DNA of 64,000 nt from Burkholderia seminalis DSM 23518 (GCF_902832885.1 NZ_CADFDK010000009.1:186001-250000); one strand, 5' to 3'. Shown: positions 25,765 to 35,300, numbered from the stretch's first letter. Made by a program: numbers and translations. The notes: generated by a model from the sequence alone, not told the origin.

Positions 25765-26874
25765 ATGTCTGCCCTGTTCGAACCGTTCAAACTCAAGGAT
25801 GTCACGCTGCGCAACCGTATCGCGGTGCCGCCGATGTGCCAGTACGTCGCCGAAGACGGCGTCGTCAACGACTGGCATCACGTGCATCTGGCCGGCATCG
25901 CGCGCGGCGGCGCGGGTCTCGTGATCGCGGAGGCGACGGCCGTGTCCCCGGAAGGGCGCATCACGCCGGGCTGCGCGGGGCTGTGGAACGATGCGCAGGC
26001 CGAAGCGTTCGCGCCGTCCGTCGCGGCGATCAAGGCGGCCGGCTCGGTACCCGGCATCCAGATCGCGCATGCGGGCCGCAAGGCGAGCGCGAACCGTCCG
26101 TGGGAAGGCGACGACCATATCGCCGACGGCGATCCGCGCGGCTGGCAGACCATCGCACCGTCGGCCGTGCCGTTCGGCGCGCACCTGCCGAAAGTGCCGC
26201 GTGAAATGACGCACGACGATATCGTCCGCGTGCAGGCCGATTTCGTCGCATCGGCGAAGCGTGCGCGCGATCTCGGCTTCGAGTGGCTCGAACTGCACTT
26301 CGCGCACGGTTACCTGGGCCAGAGCTTCTTCTCGGTGCATTCGAACCACCGCACCGACGAATATGGCGGCTCGGCGGAGAATCGCGGCCGCTTCCTCGTC
26401 GACACGCTCGCGGCCGTGCGCAAGGTCTGGCCCGAGCACCTGCCGTTGACCGCGCGCCTTGGCGTGATCGAATACGACGGCCGTGACGAAGAGACGCTTG
26501 CCGAGTCGATCGCGCTCACGCAGCGGATGAAGCGGGAAGGGCTCGACATGCTGAGCGTGTCGGTCGGCTTCTCGACACCCGCCGCGCAGATTCCATGGGG
26601 CCCGGCGTTCCTCGCGCCGATCGCCGAGCGCGTGCGCCGCGAGGCCGGGCTGCCGGTGTCGTCCGCATGGGGGATCGACACGCCGCAACTGGCGAACCGC
26701 GTGGTGGCCGACGCGCAGCTCGATCTCGTGATGGTCGGCCGCGCGCATCTGGCCGATCCGCACTGGCCGTACTACGCGGCCAAGCAGCTCGGCGTCGAGC
26801 GTCCGTCGTGGACGCTGCCCGCGCCGTACGCGCACTGGCTCGAGCGTTACCGGATCGCCGACAAGGCGGCCTGA
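25765..26874 (+). CDS. Old Yellow Enzyme-family NADH:flavin oxidoreductase (YqjM-like)
   Basis: A 369-residue FMN-dependent ene-reductase. Motifs: RIAVPPMCQYVAEDG at the N-terminus, IQIAHAGRKAS in the flavin/ligand site, HFAHGYLGQSFFS with the expected His/Tyr region, and RTDEYGGSAENRGRF. The YqjM-type N-terminal Cys (PPMCQY) is present. It would reduce alpha,beta-unsaturated carbonyls, nitro-compounds or quinones. The ATG at 25765 follows an AAGGAG site; an in-frame ATG 27 bases upstream is less likely. The gene is 141 bp after the DJ-1 gene and is probably in the same regulon. Confidence 0.93.
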   Translation: MSALFEPFKLKDVTLRNRIAVPPMCQYVAEDGVVNDWHHVHLAGIARGGAGLVIAEATAVSPEGRITPGCAGLWNDAQAEAFAPSVAAIKAAGSVPGIQIAHAGRKASANRPWEGDDHIADGDPRGWQTIAPSAVPFGAHLPKVPREMTHDDIVRVQADFVASAKRARDLGFEWLELHFAHGYLGQSFFSVHSNHRTDEYGGSAENRGRFLVDTLAAVRKVWPEHLPLTARLGVIEYDGRDEETLAESIALTQRMKREGLDMLSVSVGFSTPAAQIPWGPAFLAPIAERVRREAGLPVSSAWGIDTPQLANRVVADAQLDLVMVGRAHLADPHWPYYAAKQLGVERPSWTLPAPYAHWLERYRIADKAA

Positions 26875-26934
26875 GCCGCCTTCACGACACGGCGCGCGCA
26901 TATTGCGCGTCGCCGATCCGGCGCCGATGGATAG

Positions 26935-26980
26935 AATGGCGGTTCATGCAGGCCGGTTGCCTGCGCGAACCGCCATTTTT
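26935..26980 (+). terminator. Rho-independent terminator after the Old Yellow Enzyme gene
   Basis: AATGGCGGTTC (26935-26945) pairs perfectly with GAACCGCCATT (26967-26977), with an inner stem GCAGGC/GCCTGC, followed by TTTTT. It stops the OYE transcript. It lies only 18 bp before the next start, so it could also form in that gene's leader. Confidence 0.85.
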
Positions 26981-26998
26981 CATTTCGACAGAGGTGCC

Positions 26999-28069
26999 AT
27001 GGGCGCACATGTCCCGTCGTCTCCCGATTCCGCCGCACGGCCGCGCGCGCAGCAGATTGCCCGCGTCGTGCTGTATGCGGCGCTGCTGGTGCTCGCGCTG
27101 TGGATCATCCGCGACTTCATTCCCGCCATCGCATGGGCCTGCGTGATCGCCATCGCGATGTGGCCGCTGCTCAAACGCTTCGAATCGCATCGGCTGTTCC
27201 GTGACCGGCCGACGCTGATCGCGACCGTCATCACGGCCGCGATCTCGTTGCTCGTCGTGCTGCCGGTCGCGGTCGCGACCATCCAGGCGATCGGGCAGGC
27301 GCACGACCTGCGCGAGTGGTTGAAGTCGGTCCAGGACAGCGGCATTCCGTTGCCGGACGTCGTCAGCCGGCTGCCTTACGGCTCGGCGCAGATCACCGAA
27401 TGGTGGCAGGCCAATCTCGGCCATCCGCTGCATGCGGCCAGCGCGATGCACGGCGTCAGCAGCGAGAAATTCCTCGCGTACGGGCGGCAGTTCGGCACGA
27501 AGGTCGCGCATGTGCTGCTCGAATTCGGCTTCATGCTCGTCACGCTGTTCGTGATCCTGCGCGCGGGCCACAAGCTGTCGGGCGCATTGCTGCAGGGCGC
27601 GCGGCGCGCGTTCGGGCACAACGGCGCGGAACTGATCGACCGGATGGTCAAGGCCGTGTACGGCACCGTGACGGGGCTCGTCGTCGTCGGGCTCGGCGAG
27701 GGTGCGCTGCTCGGCATCGCGTATGCGTTGGCCGGCGTCCCGCACGCGGCGCTGCTCGGCCTCGTCACGGCGATTGCCGCGATGCTGCCGTTCTGCGCGC
27801 CGATCGTGTTCTGCGGCGCGGCGCTCTGGTTGTTCGTGCAGGGTGCGACGGTGTGGGCCGTCGTGGTGGCCGTGCTCGGTTTCGTCGTCGTGTTCGTCGC
27901 CGAGCATTTCGTGCGGCCGGTGCTGATCGGCGGCTCGACGCGGCTGCCATTCCTGCTGGTGCTGTTCGGCATCCTCGGCGGCGCCGAGACGTTCGGCCTG
28001 ATCGGGCTGTTCGTCGGCCCCGCGCTGATGACGGTGCTGACGATGCTGTGGGCCGAGTGGATCGCGTGA
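26999..28069 (+). CDS. AI-2E/PerM-family transporter
   Basis: A 356-residue integral membrane protein with about eight transmembrane helices: two near the N-terminus (about 20-60), one about 75-100, a soluble loop (about 105-180), then five helices including GLGEGALLGIAYALAGVPHAALLG and the C-terminal FLLVLFGILGGAETFGLIGLFVGPAL, the family hallmark. Members include TqsA and YdiK, implicated in AI-2 export or Na+/H+ exchange; function here is open. The ATG at 26999 follows a GAGGTG site. Confidence 0.9.
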   Translation: MGAHVPSSPDSAARPRAQQIARVVLYAALLVLALWIIRDFIPAIAWACVIAIAMWPLLKRFESHRLFRDRPTLIATVITAAISLLVVLPVAVATIQAIGQAHDLREWLKSVQDSGIPLPDVVSRLPYGSAQITEWWQANLGHPLHAASAMHGVSSEKFLAYGRQFGTKVAHVLLEFGFMLVTLFVILRAGHKLSGALLQGARRAFGHNGAELIDRMVKAVYGTVTGLVVVGLGEGALLGIAYALAGVPHAALLGLVTAIAAMLPFCAPIVFCGAALWLFVQGATVWAVVVAVLGFVVVFVAEHFVRPVLIGGSTRLPFLLVLFGILGGAETFGLIGLFVGPALMTVLTMLWAEWIA

Positions 28070-28297
28070 CGATGCGCGACGTTGTGCCGATTTGACGCAT
28101 CGGCGCGGCGGGTTCGATGCGCGTACAAGCATGCGCGGGCCGCAACGACCGGGCTTGCGCGCGGGCATGACCTGCAGGGATTTGTATAAAGATCTCTACA
28201 TTTCTTTTCGATCCGGACCCAAAGGTCGAGTAGCATGGGGCTTTCGATCACGCCGGCATGGCGCAGCAGATTTTCCCCAAGCATGCGATTGATTCCG

Positions 28298-28657
28298 ATG
28301 TCCCGTCCCGCAGCGATGCTGTCTCTGGCCGCAGGCTGCCTGATGTTGCACGGTTGCGCCTGGTTCGACGCGTGGCTGCCGTTCTCGTATTCGCGCACGC
28401 CGCTTGCGCGGGCCGCGTCGCGGCACGGCGCGACGCGCGCCGATGTCGTCCGCGCGGCCGGCAACCCGCGCAGCGTCTGGATGGTCCGCAACGGCAGCGG
28501 CGTCTGCTACAACTACTTCATCGAGCACGGCAACGATCACCGGACGTACTTCGTCGTGTTCGACAAGGCCGGCGTCGTCACGCAGCACGGCTTCGACACC
28601 TGCATGGACGCCGATCGCAAGGGCGCGCTCCAGCCGGGCAAGGCCGCTTCGCGCTAG
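28298..28657 (+). CDS. Small lipoprotein, possibly BamE/SmpA-like
   Basis: From ATG at 28298 the product is 119 residues, with a short signal MSRPAAMLSLAAGCLMLHGCAWF ending in lipobox LHGC. The mature part contains a helix then a beta-rich segment (RHGATRADVVRAAGNPR, then YFVVFDKAGVVTQHGFDTC) resembling the SmpA/BamE fold of outer-membrane lipoproteins. Two Cys in the mature part may form a disulfide. In-frame ATGs at 28235 and 28283 are possible alternatives. Function unknown. Confidence 0.68.
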   Translation: MSRPAAMLSLAAGCLMLHGCAWFDAWLPFSYSRTPLARAASRHGATRADVVRAAGNPRSVWMVRNGSGVCYNYFIEHGNDHRTYFVVFDKAGVVTQHGFDTCMDADRKGALQPGKAASR

Positions 28658-28684
28658 TGCGCGGCGGCCCGCGGGCGCCGGCCG

Positions 28685-29479
28685 TTACGCAATCGTATCG
28701 ACCACGCCGCCATCGACACGCAGCGCGGCGCCGGTCGTCGCCGAAGCCTGCGGCGAGCACACGTAGACCACCAGGTTCGCGACTTCCTCGGGCGTCGCGG
28801 GCCGCTGGATGATCGAGCTCGAGCGGTGATTGCGCACGAACTCCACGGCCACGTCGTCGACGCTGCGGCCGGATGCGTCGGCCGTTTCCTTCAGCATCGC
28901 GCGCACGCCGTCCGACATCGTCGGCCCCGGCAGCACCGAATTGACGGTGACGCTGGTGCCGGCGGCGAGCTTCGCGAGGCCGCGCGCGATCGACAGTTGC
29001 GCGGTTTTCGTGAACCCGTAATGAATCATGTCGACCGGGATGTTCAGGCCCGATTCCGACGAAATGAACACGACGCGCCCGGCATTGCGTTCGATCATCC
29101 CCTTCAGGTAATGCCGTGCGAGCCGCACGCCGGACATCACGTTCATCTGGAAGTAATGTTCCCACTCGGCGTCGTCGATCTCGAAGAACGCCTTCAGGCC
29201 GTAGATGCCCGCATTGTTGACGAGGATGTCGGCCTCGGGCGTGTGCTGCGTGATGCGCGCGACGCCGGCTGCGTCGGACAGGTCGGCGGCGACGCCCTCG
29301 AAGCTTGCGCCGGGCACTGCCGCGCGCAGTTGCGCGAGCGCCGATTGCACCGACGCGTCGCTGCGGCCGTTGACGACGACGCGCGCATCGGCGCGCGCGA
29401 GCCCTTCGGCGATCGCGAGCCCGATGCCGGCGGTGGAAGCGGTGACGACCGCGGTCTTGCCTTTCAGATCGATGTGCAT
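28685..29479 (-). CDS. Short-chain dehydrogenase/reductase
   Basis: A 264-residue SDR. The cofactor motif is TASTAGIG, LVNNAGIYG is canonical, Ser is in FISSESG, and the catalytic Tyr and Lys are in HYGFTKTAQ. The C-terminal part (ASATTGAALRVDGGVV) is typical. NAD(P)-dependent oxidoreductase of unknown substrate; it stands alone, convergent with the small lipoprotein gene. Confidence 0.9.
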   Translation of the reverse strand: MHIDLKGKTAVVTASTAGIGLAIAEGLARADARVVVNGRSDASVQSALAQLRAAVPGASFEGVAADLSDAAGVARITQHTPEADILVNNAGIYGLKAFFEIDDAEWEHYFQMNVMSGVRLARHYLKGMIERNAGRVVFISSESGLNIPVDMIHYGFTKTAQLSIARGLAKLAAGTSVTVNSVLPGPTMSDGVRAMLKETADASGRSVDDVAVEFVRNHRSSSIIQRPATPEEVANLVVYVCSPQASATTGAALRVDGGVVDTIA

Positions 29480-29883
29480 GAGCGTGACGGGAGAGGAGTG
29501 AACGGGAACCGCCGCGTGTGCCGCGGCGGACGAAACTCAAAGCTTAGGAGAATTTCGAGCAACAGGCCATCCCGCCCGTGGGGCGGCGGCGTTGACGCAC
29601 ACACTCCGGATGCGGACGTGAAGCGCTGCCCGTTCGTGAGTCGCGGGTGCGCGAGATCCCGGTCGGCTCAGGTTGGCTGAGCGCGAGACCGGGATCGCGC
29701 GCGTGCTTCGCCCGCGGGGAACCCCGCCAATGACGCGTTTGCGGGCTGCGATGGCGGCATGTGTGCATCCGGTGCGGATGGATCGGCGCCACAGCCGACG
29801 CTGGCGGATGTCGCGGATGCCGCCGGTCCGTCTTGTGCCCCTTGCTCGCAGCCTTTGCGAAGCACGCCAATGGCAGGCAAATA
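29480..29883. other. Gene-free stretch with a long hairpin
   Basis: A 404-bp gap between the SDR start and the end of the first AidA/PixA-like gene. Reading frames here are compositionally odd and match nothing I recognise. It contains a 54-nt dyad at 29649-29702: outer arms GCGCGAGATCCCGGTC and GACCGGGATCGCGCGC (one mismatch) with inner arms GCTCAG/CTGAGC. The dyad may terminate the leftward AidA-like transcript, though no T-run follows. Confidence 0.45.
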
Positions 29884-30438
29884 TCACGAGCACATGACGA
29901 ACCAGTCCCACCAGTAATATCCCACCAGCTCCTGTGTACTTCGTTCCAGCGTATAGAGTCCGAAGCAGGCGCCAAGCGTTTCTATCCCGCTCGTTCGTGC
30001 CTTGGCACCGATGCTGACGAAAGTGTGCGACTTCTTCAGCGGCGGCAGGCCGTCGGACGTTTCAGGGTTCAGCTGCACGGCCGTCACTTCAAGGAAGTCC
30101 TGCGTGAACTGGTTGAAAACCTGCTGGCCGAAGAGGTGCGAAACCTGATAAACGAGCACGGCCTCGTCCGCGTTCCCATAGAGGGACACCGCCCTGAGTG
30201 AAACGGTGTCGCCCGGTAACAGCGTCAGACGTGATTCAGCGGCGCCATTTCCGATCGCCCCACCGCGTGCCCCGGTGTAAAGCAGGCGTACGGCGCGATG
30301 GTCGATGGCGGTCGGTGCCCCGGGCTGCTTGCTCGGATTCGGGTACCTCGTCTTGATGTATTCCGTGTCGATTACGGCCAGGATGTCGATTTGCTGCGCG
30401 GTCGGGTCGAGATTGATGCTTCCAAGATCGGCTGTCAT
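29884..30438 (-). CDS. AidA/PixA-family protein, paralogue 1
   Basis: A 184-residue protein of the AidA/PixA inclusion-body family (a small jelly-roll-like secreted or inclusion protein without signal peptide). Family features: IDILAVIDTEYIKTRYPNPSKQPGAPTAI at the start, GDTVSLRAVSLYG in the middle, GQQVFNQF, and SGIETLGACFGLYT...LVGYYWWDWF at the end. It lies 120 bp downstream of a second paralogue in the same direction and probably shares its transcript. Members include quorum-sensing-controlled AidA of the B. cepacia complex, involved in nematode killing, and PixA inclusion protein of Xenorhabdus. Role of this copy unknown. Confidence 0.85.
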   Translation of the reverse strand: MTADLGSINLDPTAQQIDILAVIDTEYIKTRYPNPSKQPGAPTAIDHRAVRLLYTGARGGAIGNGAAESRLTLLPGDTVSLRAVSLYGNADEAVLVYQVSHLFGQQVFNQFTQDFLEVTAVQLNPETSDGLPPLKKSHTFVSIGAKARTSGIETLGACFGLYTLERSTQELVGYYWWDWFVMCS

Positions 30439-30558
30439 ACGTGGTGCTCCATTCGAGTTCTGTCGCGGAAAGGGGCGGCGCCCGGTCAGGCGCCGTGCAA
30501 GACTTGCCGGCTGGATCGCCTCCGTCCGGCTTCGGAGCGAGTGGCCGGGGCGCTTGCC

Positions 30559-31113
30559 TCAACTGGCGGTGGCTTGCCAGGTCCAGAAGAAGTAGCCGAA
30601 CAACGTCTTCTTGTTTTGATCCCGCGTATAAAGTGCAAAACACGCACCGAGGTTCTCGGATCCGGAAGAACCTGCTACGGCATTGAGGCTTTGAAACGCC
30701 TGGGATTGCGCCGAGATCGCGATGACGTCGGGCGTCTCCGCGGCGCTCGGTGCGTCGGCCTCGACGATGTTGTGCACGGCAAACCGGCTGAAGACCCGAT
30801 CCCCCGAGAAGTGCCGCACGTCGTAGATCACCGCCGCATCGCCCGAGATGTCGGACAGCGACGTCCCCATCAGGGATACGCTGTCGTGAACCTGCAGCTT
30901 CAGGCCCAGCGTTCCCGTTCCTTCCGAACTGCTCACGCCCGGCAGGCGGCTGCTGAGCATGAACGCGGCATTGCTGGTGATGGCCGTCGGGGCGGATGCG
31001 TTCCTGCTCGGGTTGGGATAATGTGCCTTGACATAATGCGTGTCGATAACCGCAAGAATGTGAATGAATTGAGCGGTCTTTTCCAGGTTGATGCTGTCCA
31101 GGTCGACTTTCAT
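30559..31113 (-). CDS. AidA/PixA-family protein, paralogue 2
   Basis: A 184-residue second paralogue: IHILAVIDTHYVKAHYPNPSRNASAPTAI, then DSVSLMGTSLSDISGDAAVIYDVRHFSGDRVFSRF, and SGSENLGACFALYT...LFGYFFWTW. The start MKVDLDSINLEKTAQF at 31113 is preceded by a GGAGG site 8 nt upstream; a longer frame upstream is therefore rejected. It is the promoter-proximal gene of the leftward pair and is divergent from the third paralogue at 31578. The middle loop differs from both relatives, suggesting a diverged ligand or partner. Confidence 0.85.
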   Translation of the reverse strand: MKVDLDSINLEKTAQFIHILAVIDTHYVKAHYPNPSRNASAPTAITSNAAFMLSSRLPGVSSSEGTGTLGLKLQVHDSVSLMGTSLSDISGDAAVIYDVRHFSGDRVFSRFAVHNIVEADAPSAAETPDVIAISAQSQAFQSLNAVAGSSGSENLGACFALYTRDQNKKTLFGYFFWTWQATAS

Positions 31114-31577
31114 TGGAATGCCTCCGTGGTAGGTCAATTGCCCGTTTGGTGCGAATGGCGCATCGGCGATGCGCTCTTTCAGTATCGTCAATTTATATTC
31201 ATCTTTGTACCTGTCAGGTTTGATGGGGGATCTATTTTAGTAGCGCGTATTTTATTTATTTAGGGGCGGGAGGTGGTTCTGGCGAGGTCGTGGAATCAAC
31301 GTGCTGGCGGGGATGGTGTGATCCTTCCATTACGTGTTCGCGCGATATTGTTTGTGAGCAGGGCGCGGGTGCGCTTCGACTTGTGTAATTGGCTGTAATT
31401 GATTTTTGTGATTTTCCTGCTACCGGAAATTGGATTATTGATTGTGGGCTGCAATGATCGTTATCGTGTAATTGGTTGTAATTGATTGTTCCGGTCAAAA
31501 TAAGGATATTGATCGTGACGCACTAATGACGTGTCGTCGGATTTCAATTGCCAACGTTGAATGATTGGAGGTTAACC
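31114..31577. promoter_or_regulatory. AT-rich divergent regulatory region of the AidA-like genes
   Basis: The 464-bp interval is much more AT-rich than the rest of the window. It carries two 22-bp direct repeats differing at one base (31383-31404 and 31466-31487). Each is built from two TGTAATTG units 10 bp apart. The second repeat ends in TTGATT (31482-31487), 17 bp before GATATT (31505-31510), a plausible -35/-10 pair for the rightward gene. Nearer the leftward gene is ACCTGTCAGGT (31209-31219) above TTTATA (TATAAA on the leftward strand, 31192-31197). Confidence 0.65.
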
Positions 31578-32135
31578 ATGGCTTCCGAAGTCACCCTTGC
31601 ATCAAGCGCGCAGGACATCAACATCATCGTGGTTATCGACACGGAATGGGTCAAGAGAACGTACCCGACTCCGAGCCAGAACCCGGGCAGTCCGACGGGC
31701 ATCGCTCACAATGGCCAGTTCATGATTTGCACCGGCGCGCGCGGCATCAAGGGGCAGGGTACGGCCGACCTGGAAATCACCGCCTACCCGCGTGACCGCA
31801 TCATGTTCACCGGCGTGTCGATCTACGACAACTCCGACGACGCCGTGATCATCTACGACATCAAGCACTACAAGGGTGATCAGGTGTTCAACCAGTTCAA
31901 CTGCAACACGGTCGTCCGCAACGGTGCGGTGGAACCCGATCCGGAATCGCATACCCGAAATGGCCTCCCGGCCAAGCAGAAGCAGCTCACGTTCGCGACC
32001 TTCGACTCGTCGGTCAGGAACAGCGGCACCGAGTATTTCGGCGTTTGCTTCGCGCTTTACAAGCTCGTCGGCGGGCAGAAGCAGGAACTGTTCGGCTACT
32101 ACTGGTGGGATCCGAAGATCTACGTTCCGGCCTGA
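31578..32135 (+). CDS. aidA: AidA, PixA-family inclusion-body/secreted protein
   Basis: A 185-residue protein starting MASEVTLASSAQDINIIVVIDTEW after a strong TTGGAGG ribosome-binding site. It has the full family pattern: IDTEWVKRTYPTPSQNPGSPTGI, PRDRIMFTGVSIYDNSDDAVIIYDIKHYKGDQVFNQF and SGTEYFGVCFALYK...LFGYYWWDP. In the B. cepacia complex AidA is a quorum-sensing-activated protein needed for virulence to nematodes and accumulates to high level. The gene symbol is given on family grounds; true orthology should be confirmed. No signal peptide is present. Two paralogues lie divergently upstream. An IR hairpin at 32252-32281 follows. Confidence 0.88.
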   Translation: MASEVTLASSAQDINIIVVIDTEWVKRTYPTPSQNPGSPTGIAHNGQFMICTGARGIKGQGTADLEITAYPRDRIMFTGVSIYDNSDDAVIIYDIKHYKGDQVFNQFNCNTVVRNGAVEPDPESHTRNGLPAKQKQLTFATFDSSVRNSGTEYFGVCFALYKLVGGQKQELFGYYWWDPKIYVPA

Positions 32136-32251
32136 CCTCATCCACTCGACTCGAGCGCGGGGGCAACGGGAAATGCGTGTCGACACCGGGCGAAGCGCGG
32201 GCATGTGGGAGCCGTGTCTTCGTCAGTGTCGAGGCGTCGGCTGAGGCAGGG

Positions 32252-32281
32252 TTGTGCCCACGGGAATTTCCGTGGGCACAA
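32252..32281. terminator. Perfect 12-bp inverted repeat after aidA
   Basis: TTGTGCCCACGG, loop GAATTT, CCGTGGGCACAA. It lies 116 bp after the aidA stop and 127 bp before the AraC gene. It is perfectly symmetric but lacks a T-run, so it could be a terminator stem, an RNA structure or a protein site. Confidence 0.5.
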
Positions 32282-32407
32282 TGCACGTTTGACGGCAGCC
32301 CGTTCGTTTTTGTTTGCCGCCGCGAATCCTGCAGGCGGGCGCAGGTTGCGCGGCGCCGCACAGTCTTGTACGGTGAGCGTTCGCCGTCCGAACCGGGAGC
32401 CCGCCGC

Positions 32408-33253
32408 GTGAGCCGTACCGCCAACCGATCCATCGATCCGTCGCCGTTCTGGCGCGATGCGGCGCTGCCGTTCATCGAAGCGCGCACCGTCGACGACGGC
32501 CGCGAGATCTGTTACGCGAAACATACGCACGACACGTTTTCGGTGGGCGCGATCGTCGGCGGCACGAGCACCTACGTGAACGGCGCGACGCGCGCGCACG
32601 TCGGGCGCGGCGTGCTCGTCATCATCGATCCGGAACAGGTGCATGCGTGCAACCCGTACGGCCCCGACGCGTGGGCGTACCGGATGGTCTATGTCGACGT
32701 GCCGTGGCTCACACGGCTGCAGCATGCGCTGGGCCGTGATCCGAATGGCGATTTTCGCGGGTTTTCGCCGAAATTGACGGAACGGGGCGACCTGTTCGCG
32801 CAATTTGGCGGTTTCTATCGCACGCTCGTGGCGCCTGCCGTCGATCCGCTCGGCAAGGAAAGCGCGGCGGTCGAATTCTTCACGCAACTGCACGGCGCGC
32901 TCGATCGCGAGCCGCCCGACCCGCGGCCGGGCGACGACAACGCCAAGCTCGCGCGCGCGGCCGACTACATCGCGGCACATTGCCGCGAGGGCGTGACGCT
33001 CGATGCGATCTGCGCGGCCGCCGACCTGTCGCCGTCGTACCTGATCCGCGCGTTCAACGCGCGCTACGGGATGACGCCGCACGCGTTCCTGATCGATCGC
33101 CGTGTCCAGTACGGCCGTACCGAGCTGCGCCGCGGCCGGCCGATCGCCGAAGTCGCGCTCGACGCCGGTTTTGCCGACCAGGCCCATTTCCAGCGCGCGT
33201 TCCGGCGCATCGCGGCCGCGACGCCCGGACAGTACCGCAGCGCGATGCGCTGA
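32408..33253 (+). CDS. AraC-family transcriptional regulator
   Basis: A 281-residue AraC-type activator from GTG at 32408. An N-terminal cupin-like ligand domain (about 15-150, with HTHDTFSVGAIVGG) precedes two helix-turn-helices (about 170-275; TLDAICAAADLSPSYLIRAFNARYGMTPHAFL and IAEVALDAGFADQAHFQRAFRR). It converges on a LysE-type exporter gene, only 12 bp apart, and such pairs often have the AraC protein controlling the exporter. It could also influence aidA upstream. Inducer unknown. Confidence 0.87.
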   Translation: MSRTANRSIDPSPFWRDAALPFIEARTVDDGREICYAKHTHDTFSVGAIVGGTSTYVNGATRAHVGRGVLVIIDPEQVHACNPYGPDAWAYRMVYVDVPWLTRLQHALGRDPNGDFRGFSPKLTERGDLFAQFGGFYRTLVAPAVDPLGKESAAVEFFTQLHGALDREPPDPRPGDDNAKLARAADYIAAHCREGVTLDAICAAADLSPSYLIRAFNARYGMTPHAFLIDRRVQYGRTELRRGRPIAEVALDAGFADQAHFQRAFRRIAAATPGQYRSAMR

Positions 33254-33265
33254 CCGGCGGCGCGG

Positions 33266-33853
33266 CTACACGTCCAGCAGGAACAGCGCGCTGCCCGCGA
33301 GCAGCAGCGCCATCAACCGGTTGAACACGCGCATGCGCCGCGCGTTCGCGAGCCGGTGCCGCAGCGACGCGCCCGCGTACGCCCAGCAGGCGATCGACGC
33401 GAAGCAGATCACCAGATACAGCGCGGCGAATTGCCAGACCTGTGCACGGTCGCCATCGGCCGCGTACGCGCCCATCGCGGCCACGCACGCGAGCCATGCC
33501 TTCGGATTGAGCCACTGCATCGCGGCGCCGGCCGCCGCCGACGGGCCGGCCACGTCCGGGTCGGCCGACAGCCGGCCGTCGTCGAGCGCGAGCCGCAGCG
33601 CCAGGTAGAGCAGGAACGCGATTCCCGACCACTGCGTGGCCGTCGTCAGCATCGGCCAGCGCGCGAGCGCGGCGTGCAGCCCGAGGCCGATCAGCAGGAA
33701 CAGCGCGACGAAGCCGAGCGTCGCGCCGGCCGCATACCGCAGGCTTGCGCCGAGACCGTGGCGCGCGCCCGCGCTGAGCGCGACGATGTTGACGGGACCG
33801 GGCGTGATCGAGGACGCCAGCGCGAACGCGGCCATCGAAACCAGCATGCTCAT
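33266..33853 (-). CDS. LysE-family amino-acid exporter
   Basis: A 195-residue RhtB/LysE protein with five to six transmembrane helices, beginning MSMLVSMAAFALASSITPGPVNIVALSAGARHG, where SITPGPVN is the family signature. NPKAWLACVAAMGAY marks the middle of the protein. The start at 33853 follows a GGAGG site. Probably exports an amino acid or analogue. It converges with the AraC gene, which may regulate it. Confidence 0.9.
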   Translation of the reverse strand: MSMLVSMAAFALASSITPGPVNIVALSAGARHGLGASLRYAAGATLGFVALFLLIGLGLHAALARWPMLTTATQWSGIAFLLYLALRLALDDGRLSADPDVAGPSAAAGAAMQWLNPKAWLACVAAMGAYAADGDRAQVWQFAALYLVICFASIACWAYAGASLRHRLANARRMRVFNRLMALLLAGSALFLLDV

Positions 33854-34037
33854 TGATTGCCTCCATGCGAATGTCAAAGTCGCATCGAGACTAAAGAAGC
33901 CGCGCGTGCCGGTATTGAAGAAAACTGCCCTCGGCGGCGCTGCCGGGATTCGGGTAACGCCGAACCGGGCACAGCGCTCACCGGCGCTCGAAAGTCGTTG
34001 GACGCAGGTGTTGCAACCGAAGGCATCGCGTCTCACG

Positions 34038-35296
<1,259 letters not shown>

Positions 35297-35300
<4 letters not shown>

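Noticed and set aside
29668-29880. 70-codon leftward frame in the gap after the AidA-like gene
   Set aside because: Low-complexity Ala/Ser/Pro composition, no ribosome-binding site, and overlap with the long hairpin.
31114-31577. Standard CepR/LuxR box at aidA
   Set aside because: No 20-bp dyad with CTGT/ACAG arms was found; only an 11-bp ACCTGTCAGGT near the leftward gene, which is too short.
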